Notes: generated by a model from the letters alone, not told the origin. 33,172 nucleotides of DNA from Marinobacterium sp. (GCA_030602245.1 JAUWAC010000023.1:1-33172); one strand, 5' to 3'; shown: positions 1 to 10,752, counted from the first letter of the stretch. Translations and numbers: made by a program.

Positions 1-140
1 GAGATGCCGCCGTGGCGGATGTGCAGGCTTACATCGCCTATTACAACTCATTTCGGCTGCATACGACGCTGGGCGACCTGACACCGATTGAATTCGAGCA
101 ATGTGCTTAACGAAGTGTCCGGAATCACTTGACCACTACA
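1..140 (+). mobile_element. Right end of an IS3-family insertion sequence (left part outside window)
   Basis: The stretch holds the last codons of an IS3-type transposase and then about 30 non-coding bases ending in ...GACCACTACA at 140. Read inwards from that end the sequence starts TGTAGTGGTCAAGTGATTCC, in the style of an IS3-family terminal repeat beginning TG. The reading frame of an unrelated pilin gene on the minus strand becomes meaningless exactly at this point, which places the element/target junction at about 140/141. The left end and any target duplication are outside the window, so the element cannot be named and its completeness is unknown. Confidence 0.8.
3..110 (+). CDS. IS3-family transposase OrfB, C-terminal fragment (5' end outside window)
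   Basis: Reading from base 3 gives 35 residues ending at TAA (108-110). They include YIAYYNSFRLHTTLGDLTP followed by IEFEQ. The YN-x-RLH-x-x-LG-x-LTP-x-E/F pattern is the characteristic C-terminal end of the DDE integrase domain (rve_3) of IS3-family OrfB proteins. The final catalytic Glu lies upstream of the window. No start codon is visible because the gene enters from the left edge. The stop is about 30 bases from the IS end, the usual arrangement for these elements. Confidence 0.85.
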   Translation, partial: DAAVADVQAYIAYYNSFRLHTTLGDLTPIEFEQCA

Positions 141-376
141 CACAGCGGTGGGTCTGCTTCTACATTGCTGCTTCCACAGAGCGTAACGGGTGCACGGGCC
201 TTGATCGCTTCTGTGCGAGCCAACATCAGCAGGCCATTGGTCTCGTTGATTCGCCCACTCAAGCGGGAAGAGGTGATAATGCTGTTATAGCTGGGGCCAG
301 CCAGAGCCACCACCACTGCCAACACGGCAAGCGCAACCATCAGCTCTATCAGCGTAACACCTCGCATTGAGCGCAT
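141..376 (-). pseudogene. FimT/GspH-family type IV minor pilin, truncated by IS insertion
   Basis: The ATG at 376 opens with MRSMRG, then VTLIELMVALAVLAVVVALA. This is a class III prepilin signal: short basic leader, Gly for PilD cleavage, Glu at mature +5, and a hydrophobic N-terminal helix. It continues through the FimT/GspH-like segment TEAIKARAPVTLCGSS. Native sequence stops near residue 78, after EADPPLC, where the IS3-family end begins. The frame then runs a few codons into the IS and stops at 125. FimT/GspH proteins are usually 150-200 residues, so about half is missing and the gene should be inactive here. Such minor pilins help start assembly of type IV pili. The rest may lie on the far side of the IS. 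Confidence 0.85.
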
Positions 377-495
377 AAGCGAACAACCCCGTTGAATTAT
401 CCTCTACGTTCAGAGTCTAGCTGAATGAAAGCCCTCACAGATCGCCAGATCAGCCAAACCTTGCGCCAGCTCATGCAATAAGGGAAGTGACATGA

Positions 496-924
496 TCACT
501 TTATAGACACTATTTTGACTTCGAACAATAGCGTTTTTCCCGCCAGGGGGTGGTTGAAGTCGACGGACACCTTGTCGTCGTTGAATTCCGCGATGACTCC
601 GGGGATCTCACCTCCCGGTTCCTGAAAGGAGACCACCAGGCCGGGCTCAAGCTCCATGTCATTGAAATCACTGCGCGCCATCACCTGCACATTGCTCGGG
701 TTGTGAAAGCCGAACCCCCGTTCCGGGGCGATGGTCAGCTCCTCATGGGCCCCCACGGGCAGCCCCAGCAGGGCCTGTTCAAACCCTTCCGGCAAATTGC
801 CATCACCGAAGGTGAAGGTGGCTGGGGAGCCGTCGAAGTTGGAATCGATGATCTGCCCATCCTGAAGCTTGATAGCAAAGTGCAAGGTAATGGTTTTACC
901 GGGAGCTACGACCGGGTCACTCAT
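496..924 (-). CDS. fkpB: FKBP-type peptidyl-prolyl cis-trans isomerase, SlpA/FkpB family
   Basis: The protein has 142 residues, the normal size for FkpB (SlpA). It opens with a beta-strand segment (KTITLHFAIKLQDGQIIDSN) and has the FKBP signature region FGDGNLPEGFEQALLGLPVG at about 39-58. An insert-in-flap region (RGFGFHNPSNVQ) follows, and the protein ends in the FKBP strand TLLFEVKIVSIK. There is no signal peptide, so it is cytoplasmic. The ATG at 924 overlaps the lspA stop by 4 bases (ATGA), indicating translational coupling in the ribF-ileS-lspA-fkpB operon. In many relatives ispH follows fkpB directly, but here the next gene is the broken pilin. Confidence 0.93.
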   Translation of the reverse strand: MSDPVVAPGKTITLHFAIKLQDGQIIDSNFDGSPATFTFGDGNLPEGFEQALLGLPVGAHEELTIAPERGFGFHNPSNVQVMARSDFNDMELEPGLVVSFQEPGGEIPGVIAEFNDDKVSVDFNHPLAGKTLLFEVKIVSIK

Positions 925-1436
925 GATCTCTCCTCGTTGGCGGTCGCTCCGCCGAACAGCATATCGAATATCAGCAGACCGGCGCCCAGGGTGATCGCGG
1001 TATCGGCGATGTTGAACGCGGGGAAATACCAGCCTGCGTAGTGCAGCGAAATGAAATCAACTACATGGCCGTGCACGATGCGGTCGTACAGGTTGCCCAG
1101 GGCCCCACCGAGCAGCAGGGCCAAGCCACAGCCGGGCCACCTGGGGCGCGCCGGGGTGCGCCGCAGCCAGACCAGCAAGAGCGCCGAGACGGCCAGCGCA
1201 ATCAGAATGAACAACCACCGTTGCCAGCCACCGGCGGCCGACAGGAAGCTGAACGCCGCGCCGGTGTTATAGAGCAGCGTCAGATCAAAGATCGGCAGCA
1301 CGGCGACCGGGTCGGCATAGGCAAGCCGGCTGTCGGCCAGGTACTTGGTGCCCAGATCGAGCACCAGTACCACTACCGTCAGCCAGAGCCAGCGCAACGC
1401 GCTGGCATTCAGGGCGGGCTTTTCCATTAGCGGCAT
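921..1436 (-). CDS. lspA: Lipoprotein signal peptidase (signal peptidase II)
   Basis: This inner-membrane aspartyl protease removes the signal peptide from diacylglyceryl-modified prolipoproteins. The 171-residue form (start MPLMEKP) has the family's usual length and four hydrophobic segments at about 15-30, 73-91, 102-117 and 137-160. Conserved blocks are NTGAAFSFL, GGALGNLYDRI, HVVDFI and FNIADTAI. The Asp residues of VVDF (127) and IADT (145) are the expected catalytic pair. The frame stays open upstream to 1616, but that part is antisense-like sequence inside ileS. The ATG at 1436, or at 1426 (MEKP), fits the family, and either overlaps or abuts the ileS end (1444) closely. The stop overlaps the fkpB start. 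Confidence 0.95.
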   Translation of the reverse strand: MPLMEKPALNASALRWLWLTVVVLVLDLGTKYLADSRLAYADPVAVLPIFDLTLLYNTGAAFSFLSAAGGWQRWLFILIALAVSALLLVWLRRTPARPRWPGCGLALLLGGALGNLYDRIVHGHVVDFISLHYAGWYFPAFNIADTAITLGAGLLIFDMLFGGATANEERS

Positions 1437-1443
1437 GAGTCCA

Positions 1444-4260
1444 TCAGGCGTAACGGCGCTGCTCGCCCTCGCCTTTGACGTTTTCGACACAGCGGCCGCA
1501 CAGCTCGGGCTCGTCTGCGTGGCTGCCCACATCTTCTCGATGGTGCCAGCAGCGGGCACACTTGGGCTGTTCAGACGCCTTGACCGCGACCCTGAGACCC
1601 GGCACGTCGGTCGCACGGGCTTCGCTGCCGCCGCTGAGCGGCTCGAGACGGGCGACGGATGTAATCAGGACGAAACGCAGTTCATCACCGAGGCGTTCAA
1701 GATCTGCATGCAGCTGATCGTCGCAGTACAGTGTGACTTCAGCCGCCAGAGACGCTTTCACCAGCTTCTCGTTACGCGCATCTTCAAGACATTTGTTGAC
1801 CGCATCCTTGACCGCCATGACGCGCTGCCAGAATTCGGGCCCGAATTCGTCGTCGAAGGCGCTTTCGAACAGGCCGTCATACCAGGTGGTCAGCAGCACG
1901 CTGTCACGGCGCTCGCCCGGCAGCACCTCGTAGATCTCTTCAGCGGTAAAGCTGAGGATCGGCGCGATCCAGCGAGTCAGCGCCTCGGCGATATGGAACA
2001 GCGCGGTCTGACAGGAGCGACGTGCCAGACTGTCTGCCTTGGTGGTGTACTGCCGGTCCTTGATGATGTCGAGGTAGAAACCGCCCAGCTCACGAACACA
2101 GAAGTTGTGCACCTGCTGATAGACATCGAGGAAGCGGTAGCTGTTGTAGGCATCGATTACCTTCTGCTGCAGGCGGCAGGCGGCATCGACGGCCCAGCGA
2201 TCCAGCGCCAGCATCGCATCCGGCTCAACCTTGTCGGTCGCCGGATCAAAACCGTTCAGGTTGGCCAGCAGGAAGCGTGCGGTGTTGCGGATGCGGCGAT
2301 AGCTGTCGGCAGTACGCTGCAGAATCTGCTTCGACACCGCCATCTCCCCGGAGTAGTCGGTCGAGGCCACCCACAGGCGCAGGATGTCGGCACCCAGCGT
2401 GTCGGTCACTTCCTGCGGCGCGATCACGTTGCCGAGCGACTTGGACATCTTGTAGCCCTTCTCGTCGACGGTGAAGCCGTGGGTCAGCACCTGCTTGTAC
2501 GGTGCGCAGTCGTTGATCGCAATCGAGGTTTTCAGTGATGACTGGAACCAGCCACGATGCTGATCGGAGCCCTCCAGGTACATGTCGGCCGGGAACCGCA
2601 GACCGTCACGCTGGCGCAGCACCGCATGGTGCGTAACCCCGGAGTCGAACCAGACATCCAGCGTATCGGTCACCTTGTCGTAATCGGCCGCCTCGCTGCC
2701 AAGCAGCTCCTGCGCCTCCAGTTCGAACCAGGCATCGATACCATCGACTTCGATCTTCTGTGCCACCTGCTCGATCAGCTCCTGCGTCCGCGGATGCAGC
2801 TCGCCGGTCTGCTTATGGGTAAACAGCGTGATCGGCACCCCCCAGGTACGCTGGCGGGAGACACACCAGTCCGGGCTCTGCTCGACCATCGCCTCGATTC
2901 GGTTCTGACCCCAGTCCGGGAACCACTGCACACCCCGAATCGCCTCCAGCGCCTGCTGCTTCAGCCCCTTGGCTTCCATTGACACGAACCACTGCGGGGT
3001 GGCGCGGTAGATCAACGGCGTCTTGGTACGCCAGCAGTGCGGGTAGCTGTGCTGGAAGCGCTTCTTGTGCACCAGCTTGCCCTCGCGCGCCAGTGCATCG
3101 CAGACCGGCTCGTCCGCCTTGTACACGTGCAGACCAGCAAACTCACCAGCCGCATCGGTGTAGGTACCGTTGGCCTGCACCAGATTGAGCGTACCCAGAC
3201 CGTACTGCTGGCCGACCATGAAGTCTTCCATGCCGTGGTCGGGCGCGGTGTGCACGGCGCCGGTACCGGCATCGGTGGTGACATGGTCGCCGAGGATCAC
3301 CGGCACCTGCTTGTCGTAGAGCGGGTGTTGCAGCTGCAACAGCTCGAGTGCGGCACCATTACAGGTCGCCAACACTGAATACTTGTCCACACCCCAGCGC
3401 GCCATGATGTCATCCACCATCTCCGCCGCCAGCACCATGCGATCCAGCCCCTGCTCGGTGTGGGCTTCGACCAGTGCATAGTCCAGAGCGCCATTCAGCG
3501 ACACTGCCTGGTTGGCCGGAATGGTCCAGGGCGTGGTGGTCCAGATGACGACGGAAACCGGCGTCTCGATCGCGTCGATGCCGAACAGACTCAGCACCTT
3601 CTGCTGGTCGACGAAGGTGAAGCGCACATCGATCGCGGTGGAGGTTTTCTCCTGATACTCGACTTCAGCCTCGGCCAACGCGGACTGACCGACGACGCTC
3701 CAGTACACCGGCTTGTAGCCCTTGACCAGATGACCGTTCTCGATGATCTTGCCCAGCGCCCGGACGATGTCGGCTTCGGTCTGGAAGTTCATGGTCAGGT
3801 AGGGGTTGTCCCAGTCGCCGATGACACCGAGACGGATAAAGTCTTTCTTCTGCCCTTCGACCTGCTCCGCGGCGTACTCACGGCACTTCTGACGAAACTC
3901 GCGGTAGGGCACCTTCTCGCCCGCCTTGCCGATCATCGTTTCGACCTTGTGTTCGATCGGCAGACCGTGACAGTCCCAGCCCGGCACGTAGGGCGCATCG
4001 AAGCCACTCAGCGTCTTGGACTTGATGATCATGTCCTTGATCACCTTGTTGACCGCGTGACCGATGTGGATATTGCCGTTGGCGTAGGGAGGGCCGTCAT
4101 GCAGGATGAACTGGGGCCGCCCCTTGCCCTCTTCACGCAGCTTCGCGTACAGGTCGATCTGCGCCCAGCGCTCCAGCCGCGCCGGCTCCCGCTGGGGCAG
4201 ATTGCCGCGCATCGGGAAGGCCGTTTCCGGCAGGTTCAGTGTCGGTTTGTAATCGGTCAT
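1444..4260 (-). CDS. ileS: Isoleucyl-tRNA synthetase
   Basis: The 938-residue length is typical of the bacterial short-type IleRS. The class I motif HIGH is at 65-68 ([12 protein letters not shown]) and KMSKS lies in [10 protein letters not shown]. Between them is the CP1 editing domain (segments [18 protein letters not shown] and [12 protein letters not shown]). The C-terminal zinc finger shows two CxxC pairs, CARC and CGRC. The enzyme charges tRNA-Ile in the cytoplasm and hydrolyses misacylated Val-tRNA. The gene sits 19 bp after ribF and 7 bp before the lspA start. No T-box or other leader is visible in the short spacer, so it is probably transcribed with ribF. Confidence 0.98.
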   Translation of the reverse strand: MTDYKPTLNLPETAFPMRGNLPQREPARLERWAQIDLYAKLREEGKGRPQFILHDGPPYANGNIHIGHAVNKVIKDMIIKSKTLSGFDAPYVPGWDCHGLPIEHKVETMIGKAGEKVPYREFRQKCREYAAEQVEGQKKDFIRLGVIGDWDNPYLTMNFQTEADIVRALGKIIENGHLVKGYKPVYWSVVGQSALAEAEVEYQEKTSTAIDVRFTFVDQQKVLSLFGIDAIETPVSVVIWTTTPWTIPANQAVSLNGALDYALVEAHTEQGLDRMVLAAEMVDDIMARWGVDKYSVLATCNGAALELLQLQHPLYDKQVPVILGDHVTTDAGTGAVHTAPDHGMEDFMVGQQYGLGTLNLVQANGTYTDAAGEFAGLHVYKADEPVCDALAREGKLVHKKRFQHSYPHCWRTKTPLIYRATPQWFVSMEAKGLKQQALEAIRGVQWFPDWGQNRIEAMVEQSPDWCVSRQRTWGVPITLFTHKQTGELHPRTQELIEQVAQKIEVDGIDAWFELEAQELLGSEAADYDKVTDTLDVWFDSGVTHHAVLRQRDGLRFPADMYLEGSDQHRGWFQSSLKTSIAINDCAPYKQVLTHGFTVDEKGYKMSKSLGNVIAPQEVTDTLGADILRLWVASTDYSGEMAVSKQILQRTADSYRRIRNTARFLLANLNGFDPATDKVEPDAMLALDRWAVDAACRLQQKVIDAYNSYRFLDVYQQVHNFCVRELGGFYLDIIKDRQYTTKADSLARRSCQTALFHIAEALTRWIAPILSFTAEEIYEVLPGERRDSVLLTTWYDGLFESAFDDEFGPEFWQRVMAVKDAVNKCLEDARNEKLVKASLAAEVTLYCDDQLHADLERLGDELRFVLITSVARLEPLSGGSEARATDVPGLRVAVKASEQPKCARCWHHREDVGSHADEPELCGRCVENVKGEGEQRRYA

Positions 4261-4279
4261 GTTGAATCTCTTCCCAGTC

Positions 4280-5218
4280 TTAACTCTGCGCCGATACCGA
4301 AGCGAGCCACTCGCGCCCGGCGTCGATATCCGCCTTAATCTGTGCCTTCAGCGCGTCCAGGTCGTCGAAGCGACGTTCCTCGCGCAGGAAATGCAAAAAT
4401 TCCACCTGCATCAGCTCGCCGTACAGGTCGCCGTCGAAGTCCAGCAGGTGCACCTCGAGTACCGGCTGACGTCCGTGCACGGTCGGACGCACGCCCACAT
4501 TGCAGACGCCGCGCCAGCGACGCCCGCGGACAATACCATCCACCACGTAGACCCCGCGCAACGGGCAGGCAAAGCGGTGCATGCGCACATTCGCCGTGGG
4601 CGAACCCAGTTCGCGGCCGAGCTTCTGGCCGTGCATCACCCGGCCCGCGACGCGATAAGGACGTCCAAGCAACCGCGCGGCCAGCGCGAATGCGTGAGCC
4701 TGCAGCGCCGCCCGTACCCGCGTGCTGCTGACACGCTCGCCGTCCACCTCGTAGGTCGCCGTTTCCTCGACACTGAAGCCGTACTGCCGGCCCGCCTGCT
4801 GCAGCAGCTGAAAATCGCCACGCCGGTCGCAGCCGAAGCGAAAGTCATCGCCAACCACAAAATGACTGACGTTGAGATGCTTCACCAGCAGCTGCTCGAT
4901 GAACTGATCCGCCGACATACTGCGCAGCCGCGTGTTGAACATCAGGCACAGCACCCGGTCCACCCCCTGCGCCTCAAGCAGACGCACCTTCTCGCCGAAG
5001 CGGGTCAGGCGCGGCGGCGCCGCATCCGGCGCGAAAAACTCACGTGGCTGCGGCTCGAAGATGATCACGACACTGGGCAGCCCCAGCGCACGCGCCTTGG
5101 CCTGCACCTGACGCAACACGGTCTGGTGGCCAAGATGAACGCCGTCGAAATTGCCGATGGTGGCAACACAACCCTGATGACGTTCGCGCAAATTGTGTAA
5201 ACCGCGGATCAGCTCCAT
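4280..5218 (-). CDS. ribF: Bifunctional riboflavin kinase / FAD synthetase
   Basis: The protein has 312 residues, the normal RibF size. The N-terminal FMN adenylyltransferase domain shows the nucleotidyltransferase motif in [16 protein letters not shown], then [12 protein letters not shown] and the [11 protein letters not shown] block. The C-terminal riboflavin kinase domain carries [19 protein letters not shown] (PTAN motif, Mg-ATP binding) and GVYVVDG. It converts riboflavin to FMN and FMN to FAD in the cytoplasm. It is the first gene of the ribF-ileS-lspA-fkpB unit, and a candidate promoter lies in the 93-bp gap from murJ. Confidence 0.97.
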   Translation of the reverse strand: MELIRGLHNLRERHQGCVATIGNFDGVHLGHQTVLRQVQAKARALGLPSVVIIFEPQPREFFAPDAAPPRLTRFGEKVRLLEAQGVDRVLCLMFNTRLRSMSADQFIEQLLVKHLNVSHFVVGDDFRFGCDRRGDFQLLQQAGRQYGFSVEETATYEVDGERVSSTRVRAALQAHAFALAARLLGRPYRVAGRVMHGQKLGRELGSPTANVRMHRFACPLRGVYVVDGIVRGRRWRGVCNVGVRPTVHGRQPVLEVHLLDFDGDLYGELMQVEFLHFLREERRFDDLDALKAQIKADIDAGREWLASVSAQS

Positions 5219-5267
5219 AGAGGATTCAGCCCTTGATCAGCCCTTGCAAGCCTCGTGCAAACGCCGA

Positions 5268-5297
5268 AGTATACCGTACAACCAGAGCCCGGATTAA
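5268..5297 (-). promoter_or_regulatory. Candidate sigma-70 promoter for ribF-ileS-lspA-fkpB
   Basis: On the minus strand TTAATC (5297-5292) and TATACT (5273-5268) are separated by 18 bases. The -10 box matches the consensus at five of six positions, while the -35 box is weak. It lies in the intergenic gap between murJ and ribF, about 50 bases before the ribF ATG. It was identified by eye only. Confidence 0.4.
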
Positions 5298-5311
5298 GTC
5301 CTGTCCGCCAG

Positions 5312-6865
5312 TCAACCCCGCAGGTGGCGCAGTCGCACGCCGAGCGCCGCCAGCACCGTGACATAGACCACCACACCGGCCACGACGAGCAGCGTCATCC
5401 ACTGAGCACGCTGCACCAGCCCGGCCGCCAGCCAGTCGGAGGCCGGCCGCGCCAGCCAGAGCAGCAATGCTGCCAGCGCTGCGTTGGCCAGCAGCATCCG
5501 CAGCACAAACAGCCCCCAGCCCTGTTGCCAGCGAAACACCCCATCCCGGATCAGCCCACGCAACAAAAGACCGGCATTCAGGAACGCGGACAACGCCGTT
5601 GCCAGTGCAAGACCTGCGTGCGCCAGCGGCCAGATCAGTATCAGGTTGAAGACCATATTGGCCGTCATCGCCTGCACCGCAATCCGAACCGGCGTGCGCG
5701 TGTCCTGGCGCGAGAAAAAGCCGGTCGCCAGCACCTTGATCAGCATGAACGCGACCAGTCCCAGACCGTAGGCTCGCAGGCTCTGAGCGGACATATCAAT
5801 GTCACGCGCGCTCATCTCGCCATAGTGGAACAGCGTCGTCAGCAGCGGCTGCGCCAGCACGATCAGCGCCAGCGCCGCCGGCACCCCGATCAGCAGCACC
5901 ATACGCACGGCCCAATCCAGCGTGCGACAGAACTGCTCGGACGACTTCTCCGCATGCCGACGCGACAGGCTGGGCAGAATCACCGTGGCGATGGCGATAC
6001 CGAACACGCCCAACGGCAGCTCCGACAGTCGATCCGAGTAGTAGAGCCAGGACACACTGCCGGTCTGCAGAAACGACGCCAGTACCGTATCGAGCAACAG
6101 ATTGATCTGCGCCACCGAGACCCCGAACAACGCCGGCAGCATCAGTTTCAGAATGCGCTTCACACCCTCGTCGTGCCAGCCGGCGCGTGGCACCGGCAGC
6201 AGCCTGAGGCGGGCCAGAAACGGCAGCTGGAACAACAGCTGTATTGCACCCGCCATGAACACGCCCCAGGCCAGCGCCATGATCGGCTGCTCAAACCAGG
6301 GACTCATGACCACGGCTGATGCGATCAGCGACAGATTCAGCAGTACCGGAGTGAACGCCGGTACCGCAAACCGCTCATAGGCGTTGAGAATGGCACCGCA
6401 GAACGCGGTCAGCGAGATCAGCATCAGGTAGGGGAAGGTGATCCGCAGCATGTGCGCCGCCAACGCAAACTTTTCCCCGCCGGCGAGATAAAAACCGGGC
6501 GCAAACAGCGCCGCCAGCAGCGGCGCCCCCAACACCCCGACCAGCGTCACCAGCAGCAGCACCGACCCCAGCGACCCGGCCACCCGGTGCACCAGCTGTT
6601 GCACCGCCGCCAGATCGCGCTGACTGCGATATTCCGACAGCACCGGCACGAACGCCTGTGAAAACGCCCCCTCGGCGAACAGTCGGCGCAGGAAATTGGG
6701 CACCTTGAAGGCAACAAAAAAAGCATCCGCGCTGCCGCTGGCCCCGAAATAGCCGGCAATGACGACATCACGCACCAGACCCAGCACCCGTGACAGCATC
6801 GTCATCAGGCCAACGACACTGCTGGAACGCAACAGACTGGCGGCAGGCGAGCGAGATTCGGACAC
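5312..6865 (-). CDS. murJ: Lipid II flippase MurJ (MviN)
   Basis: The 517-residue polytopic membrane protein has the 14-helix pattern of MurJ. The N-terminus (SSVVGLMTMLSRVLGLVRD) matches the family signature for TM1. The next segment, SGSADAFFVAFKVPNFLRRL, and FAEGAFSQAFVPVLSEY are also diagnostic, and include the conserved Arg residues of the central cavity. MurJ moves lipid II across the inner membrane for peptidoglycan synthesis. The start is a GTG at 6865 with an AGGGAA ribosome site upstream. It is divergent from rpsT. A possible -10 (TAGAAT, 6943-6938) lies upstream, but its -35 is poor. Confidence 0.97.
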   Translation of the reverse strand: MSESRSPAASLLRSSSVVGLMTMLSRVLGLVRDVVIAGYFGASGSADAFFVAFKVPNFLRRLFAEGAFSQAFVPVLSEYRSQRDLAAVQQLVHRVAGSLGSVLLLVTLVGVLGAPLLAALFAPGFYLAGGEKFALAAHMLRITFPYLMLISLTAFCGAILNAYERFAVPAFTPVLLNLSLIASAVVMSPWFEQPIMALAWGVFMAGAIQLLFQLPFLARLRLLPVPRAGWHDEGVKRILKLMLPALFGVSVAQINLLLDTVLASFLQTGSVSWLYYSDRLSELPLGVFGIAIATVILPSLSRRHAEKSSEQFCRTLDWAVRMVLLIGVPAALALIVLAQPLLTTLFHYGEMSARDIDMSAQSLRAYGLGLVAFMLIKVLATGFFSRQDTRTPVRIAVQAMTANMVFNLILIWPLAHAGLALATALSAFLNAGLLLRGLIRDGVFRWQQGWGLFVLRMLLANAALAALLLWLARPASDWLAAGLVQRAQWMTLLVVAGVVVYVTVLAALGVRLRHLRG

Positions 6866-6992
6866 GAAGAGTTCCCTGAGCTGATGACGTTAAAACGGAT
6901 GGCGTTAAACTAGCCGTGACGGCGTTTCGCTGGGCCGATTCTACAGTGCCTGCCAGCGCACGCGAAATGCGCGTTAATTGCCCAGGCCGGGC

Positions 6993-7021
6993 TTGACAGC
7001 ATGCCGGCCAGCAGGAATAAT
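6993..7021 (+). promoter_or_regulatory. Sigma-70 promoter of rpsT
   Basis: TTGACA (6993-6998) and AATAAT (7016-7021) are exactly 17 bases apart. The -35 is a perfect match and the -10 matches at five of six positions. The promoter ends about 70 bases before the rpsT start, in the divergent murJ-rpsT gap, consistent with strong expression of a ribosomal protein gene. Confidence 0.8.
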
Positions 7022-7089
7022 CTCGCGTCTAATTTTTCGGCACTACTACCGCCGTCTATTGATCAACCCAAACTCTAAGGAGCCAGATC

Positions 7090-7353
7090 GTGGCGAATTC
7101 CGCAGGATCCCGTAAACGTGCTCGCCAGGCGGAGAAGCGTCGTAAACACAACGCTAGCCTGCGCTCCATGGTGCGCACTTACTTCAAGAAAGTTCTGAAA
7201 GCGATTGCAAGCGGTGACCAGGCAGCAGCTCAGGAAGCCTTCAAGACCGCTCAGCCGCTGCTCGACAGCTCAGTCAACAAGGGCATCTTCAAAAAGAACA
7301 AGGTCGCCCGCATCAAGAGCCGTCTGAACTCCAAGATCAAGGCGATGGCATAA
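7090..7353 (+). CDS. rpsT: Small ribosomal subunit protein bS20
   Basis: The 87-residue, highly basic protein has the N-terminus MANSAGSRKRARQAEKRR and the internal segment SLRSMVRTYFKKVLKAI, typical of S20, which binds 16S rRNA. The start is GTG at 7090, preceded by AAGGAG at 7077-7082. A weak start codon is common for rpsT, because the family is translationally controlled. It is monocistronic, with a strong promoter upstream and an intrinsic terminator about 27 bases after the stop. Confidence 0.98.
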   Translation: MANSAGSRKRARQAEKRRKHNASLRSMVRTYFKKVLKAIASGDQAAAQEAFKTAQPLLDSSVNKGIFKKNKVARIKSRLNSKIKAMA

Positions 7354-7379
7354 GCCAGCCTCGATCTTCGCTGCAAAAG

Positions 7380-7402
7380 AACCGGCTGCGGCCGGTTTTT
7401 TT
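7380..7402 (+). terminator. Intrinsic terminator of rpsT
   Basis: ACCGGC-TGCG-GCCGGT forms a 6-bp GC-rich stem with a 4-base loop, followed directly by a run of T. This is a classic Rho-independent terminator 27 bases after the rpsT stop. Confidence 0.88.
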
Positions 7403-7427
7403 GTGCCCATTTTTTGCCATTTTTAAG

Positions 7428-7480
7428 AAAAATGGGGACAGACCCCTTTTTCGACGAAAAAGGGGTCTGTCCCCATTTTT
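7428..7480. repeat. Perfect 53-bp palindrome between rpsT and proB
   Basis: Two 26-base arms (7428-7453 and 7455-7480) are exact reverse complements around a single A at 7454. Each arm also contains a smaller inverted element, GGGGACAGACCCC, flanked by A5 and T5, so each can fold alone or both can pair as one long hairpin or cruciform. The T run at the right end could make it a second, bidirectional terminator between the convergent rpsT and proB. Similar GGGGACAGACCCC palindromes are, from memory, frequent intergenic repeats in Proteobacteria. Repeat status here is inferred. Confidence 0.85.
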
Positions 7481-7498
7481 TCAACCACGGACGAGACC

Positions 7499-8623
7499 TC
7501 AGGCGAGCACCAGATTATCCCGATGCACCAGCTCAGGCTCACCAACAAAGCCGAGTCGCTCGACGATTTCACTGCTTGGATGACCGATGATACGGCGCGC
7601 ATCCTCGGCACCGTAATTGACCAGCCCGCGAGCAACAATCGCCCCCGCCTCATCCTGCATCAGCACCATCTCGCCGCGAGAGAAATCACCGGATACCGAT
7701 TTGACACCCGCCGGCAACAGACTCTTGCCGCCCGATACCAGCGCGCGCACAGCGCCCGCATCCAGCACCAGTGTACCCCGCGCCTGCAGATGACCCGCGA
7801 TCCACTGCTTGCGGGCGGCCATCGGCTCGGTCTCCGGAATCAGCAGCGTACCGATCGCCTCGGCCGCAAACAGCCGCAGCAGCACATCCGGTTCACGCCC
7901 GCTGGCGATCACCGTCTGCGCACCGGAACGGGCCGCCAGCCGCGCTGCCCGCACCTTGGTTGCCATGCCACCGCGCCCCAGTTTGCCGCCACCGCCGGCC
8001 ATCGCAAGCAGACGATCATCATCCGCGCGCGCCTCGTGCACGAACGCCGCATCCGGATTGGTGCGCGGGTCCGCCTCATAGAGACCGTTCTGATCGGTCA
8101 GCAGAATCAGCGCATCCGCCTCGATCGCGTTAGCGACCAGTGCACCGAGGGTATCGTTATCACCGAAGCGAATCTCGCTGGTGACGACGGTATCGTTTTC
8201 ATTGACGACGGCAATAACACCCAGCTCGATCAGCGTATTCAGTGTCGAGCGTGCATTCAGGTAGCGCTTGCGGTTGGACAAGTCGTCGTGGGTCAGCAAC
8301 ACCTGCGCGGTGTGCAGACCGTGACGCGAAAAGCTCGCCTCATAGGCACGCACCAGTCCCATCTGACCGACCGCGGCGGCCGCCTGCTGCCGGTAGATCT
8401 CTCTCGGCCGCTCACTCCAGCCCAGTCGCTTCATACCCTCGGCGATGGAGCCGGACGACACCAGCACCACTTCAACGCCCTGCTGGCGCAGCTGCGCCAC
8501 CTGATCGACCCAATGACCGATCGCCTCGAGATCGAGCCCCTGACCGTCATTGGTCAGCAGCGCGCTGCCGATCTTAACCACCCAGCGCCCACGCTGTGCC
8601 AGCCCCTGTCGCCCCCTGGTCAC
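7499..8623 (-). CDS. proB: Glutamate 5-kinase
   Basis: The first enzyme of proline synthesis phosphorylates glutamate in the cytoplasm. The 374-residue protein has an amino acid kinase domain with [12 protein letters not shown] (nucleotide binding), [24 protein letters not shown] and [12 protein letters not shown]-terminal PUA domain follows from about residue 280 ([15 protein letters not shown] segment to the end). The open frame runs further upstream to 8878 inside obgE. The GTG at 8623 (MTRGRQGL), with a GGAG-like site upstream, gives the normal length and falls 28 bases after the obgE stop. It is probably transcribed with obgE. Confidence 0.94.
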   Translation of the reverse strand: MTRGRQGLAQRGRWVVKIGSALLTNDGQGLDLEAIGHWVDQVAQLRQQGVEVVLVSSGSIAEGMKRLGWSERPREIYRQQAAAAVGQMGLVRAYEASFSRHGLHTAQVLLTHDDLSNRKRYLNARSTLNTLIELGVIAVVNENDTVVTSEIRFGDNDTLGALVANAIEADALILLTDQNGLYEADPRTNPDAAFVHEARADDDRLLAMAGGGGKLGRGGMATKVRAARLAARSGAQTVIASGREPDVLLRLFAAEAIGTLLIPETEPMAARKQWIAGHLQARGTLVLDAGAVRALVSGGKSLLPAGVKSVSGDFSRGEMVLMQDEAGAIVARGLVNYGAEDARRIIGHPSSEIVERLGFVGEPELVHRDNLVLA

Positions 8624-8651
8624 CTGCCCTGCTCTCCGTAAAACCCTGTTA

Positions 8652-10185
<1,534 letters not shown>

Positions 10186-10204
10186 TGTTCAATCTCCTGT
10201 CTGA

Positions 10205-10516
10205 TTAGCCACTGATACCAGTGATCTTGACTTCAGTGAACCACTGACGGTGGCCCTGACGCTTCATGTGGTGCTTGCGACGACGGAACTTGATGATGTT
10301 CACTTTCTCGCCACGGCCGTGAGAAACGACCTCAGCCGACACCTTGGCACCCTCAACAACCGGTGCACCGACCTTGATATCGTCGCCGTTGCCGACCAGC
10401 AGGACGCGATCGAACTCGACGCTGGCACCCGCTTCGGCAGCCAGCTTCTCCAGCTTCAGAGTCTGGCCTTCCTGAACGCGGTACTGCTTACCGCCGCTCA
10501 CAATAACTGCAAACAT
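10205..10516 (-). CDS. rplU: Large ribosomal subunit protein bL21
   Basis: The 103-residue protein starts [18 protein letters not shown] and contains the L21 signature [16 protein letters not shown] near the C-terminus. The open frame begins earlier (10555), but the ATG at 10516 has the TGGAG ribosome site and gives the universal start. A promoter at 10641-10669 leaves an untranslated leader of roughly 115 bases, long for a two-gene ribosomal operon. I did not recognise a known leader motif in it. Confidence 0.98.
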   Translation of the reverse strand: MFAVIVSGGKQYRVQEGQTLKLEKLAAEAGASVEFDRVLLVGNGDDIKVGAPVVEGAKVSAEVVSHGRGEKVNIIKFRRRKHHMKRQGHRQWFTEVKITGISG

Positions 10517-10640
10517 GATTTTCTCCAGTGTTATGCCTGCCCGGCTACTAGTCACAAAACCTACTTCTAAGGGCCCCGCTCGATCTCGAACGCCGACACC
10601 CTATGGTAGGGAGCAAAGATGGACAGGCTCAGGGCGCGCA

Positions 10641-10669
10641 ATTCTACACAACCCCCGCCCACTGCTCAA
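10641..10669 (-). promoter_or_regulatory. Sigma-70 promoter of rplU-rpmA
   Basis: On the minus strand TTGAGC (10669-10664) and TAGAAT (10646-10641) are exactly 17 bases apart. Both boxes are close to consensus. The promoter lies in the divergent rplU-ispB gap. Confidence 0.72.
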
Positions 10670-10723
10670 CCCTTATTCAATTGACGGCACGCGATACACC
10701 GCACGACAGCGGGCGGGCGTTTC

Positions 10724-10752
10724 TTGACACCCCCCGGGCTTCTCCCTAGCAT
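10724..10752 (+). promoter_or_regulatory. Sigma-70 promoter of ispB
   Basis: TTGACA (10724-10729) and TAGCAT (10747-10752) are separated by 17 bases. The -10 box ends 36 bases before the ATG at 10788, so the 5' leader is short. Confidence 0.68.

Noticed and set aside
921..1616. Extended start of lspA at 1616
   Set aside because: The extra 60 residues overlap ileS out of frame and resemble no LspA. Family length and hydrophobic pattern begin at 1436 or 1426.
5231..5250. Short direct repeat CAGCCCTTG before ribF
   Set aside because: Two 8-9 base copies 12 bases apart are within chance expectation in this composition and have no link to a known site.
7401..7583. Small open frame running through the 53-bp palindrome
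   Set aside because: It is produced by the palindrome itself (KKNGDRPLFRRKRG), has no ribosome site and continues antisense into proB.
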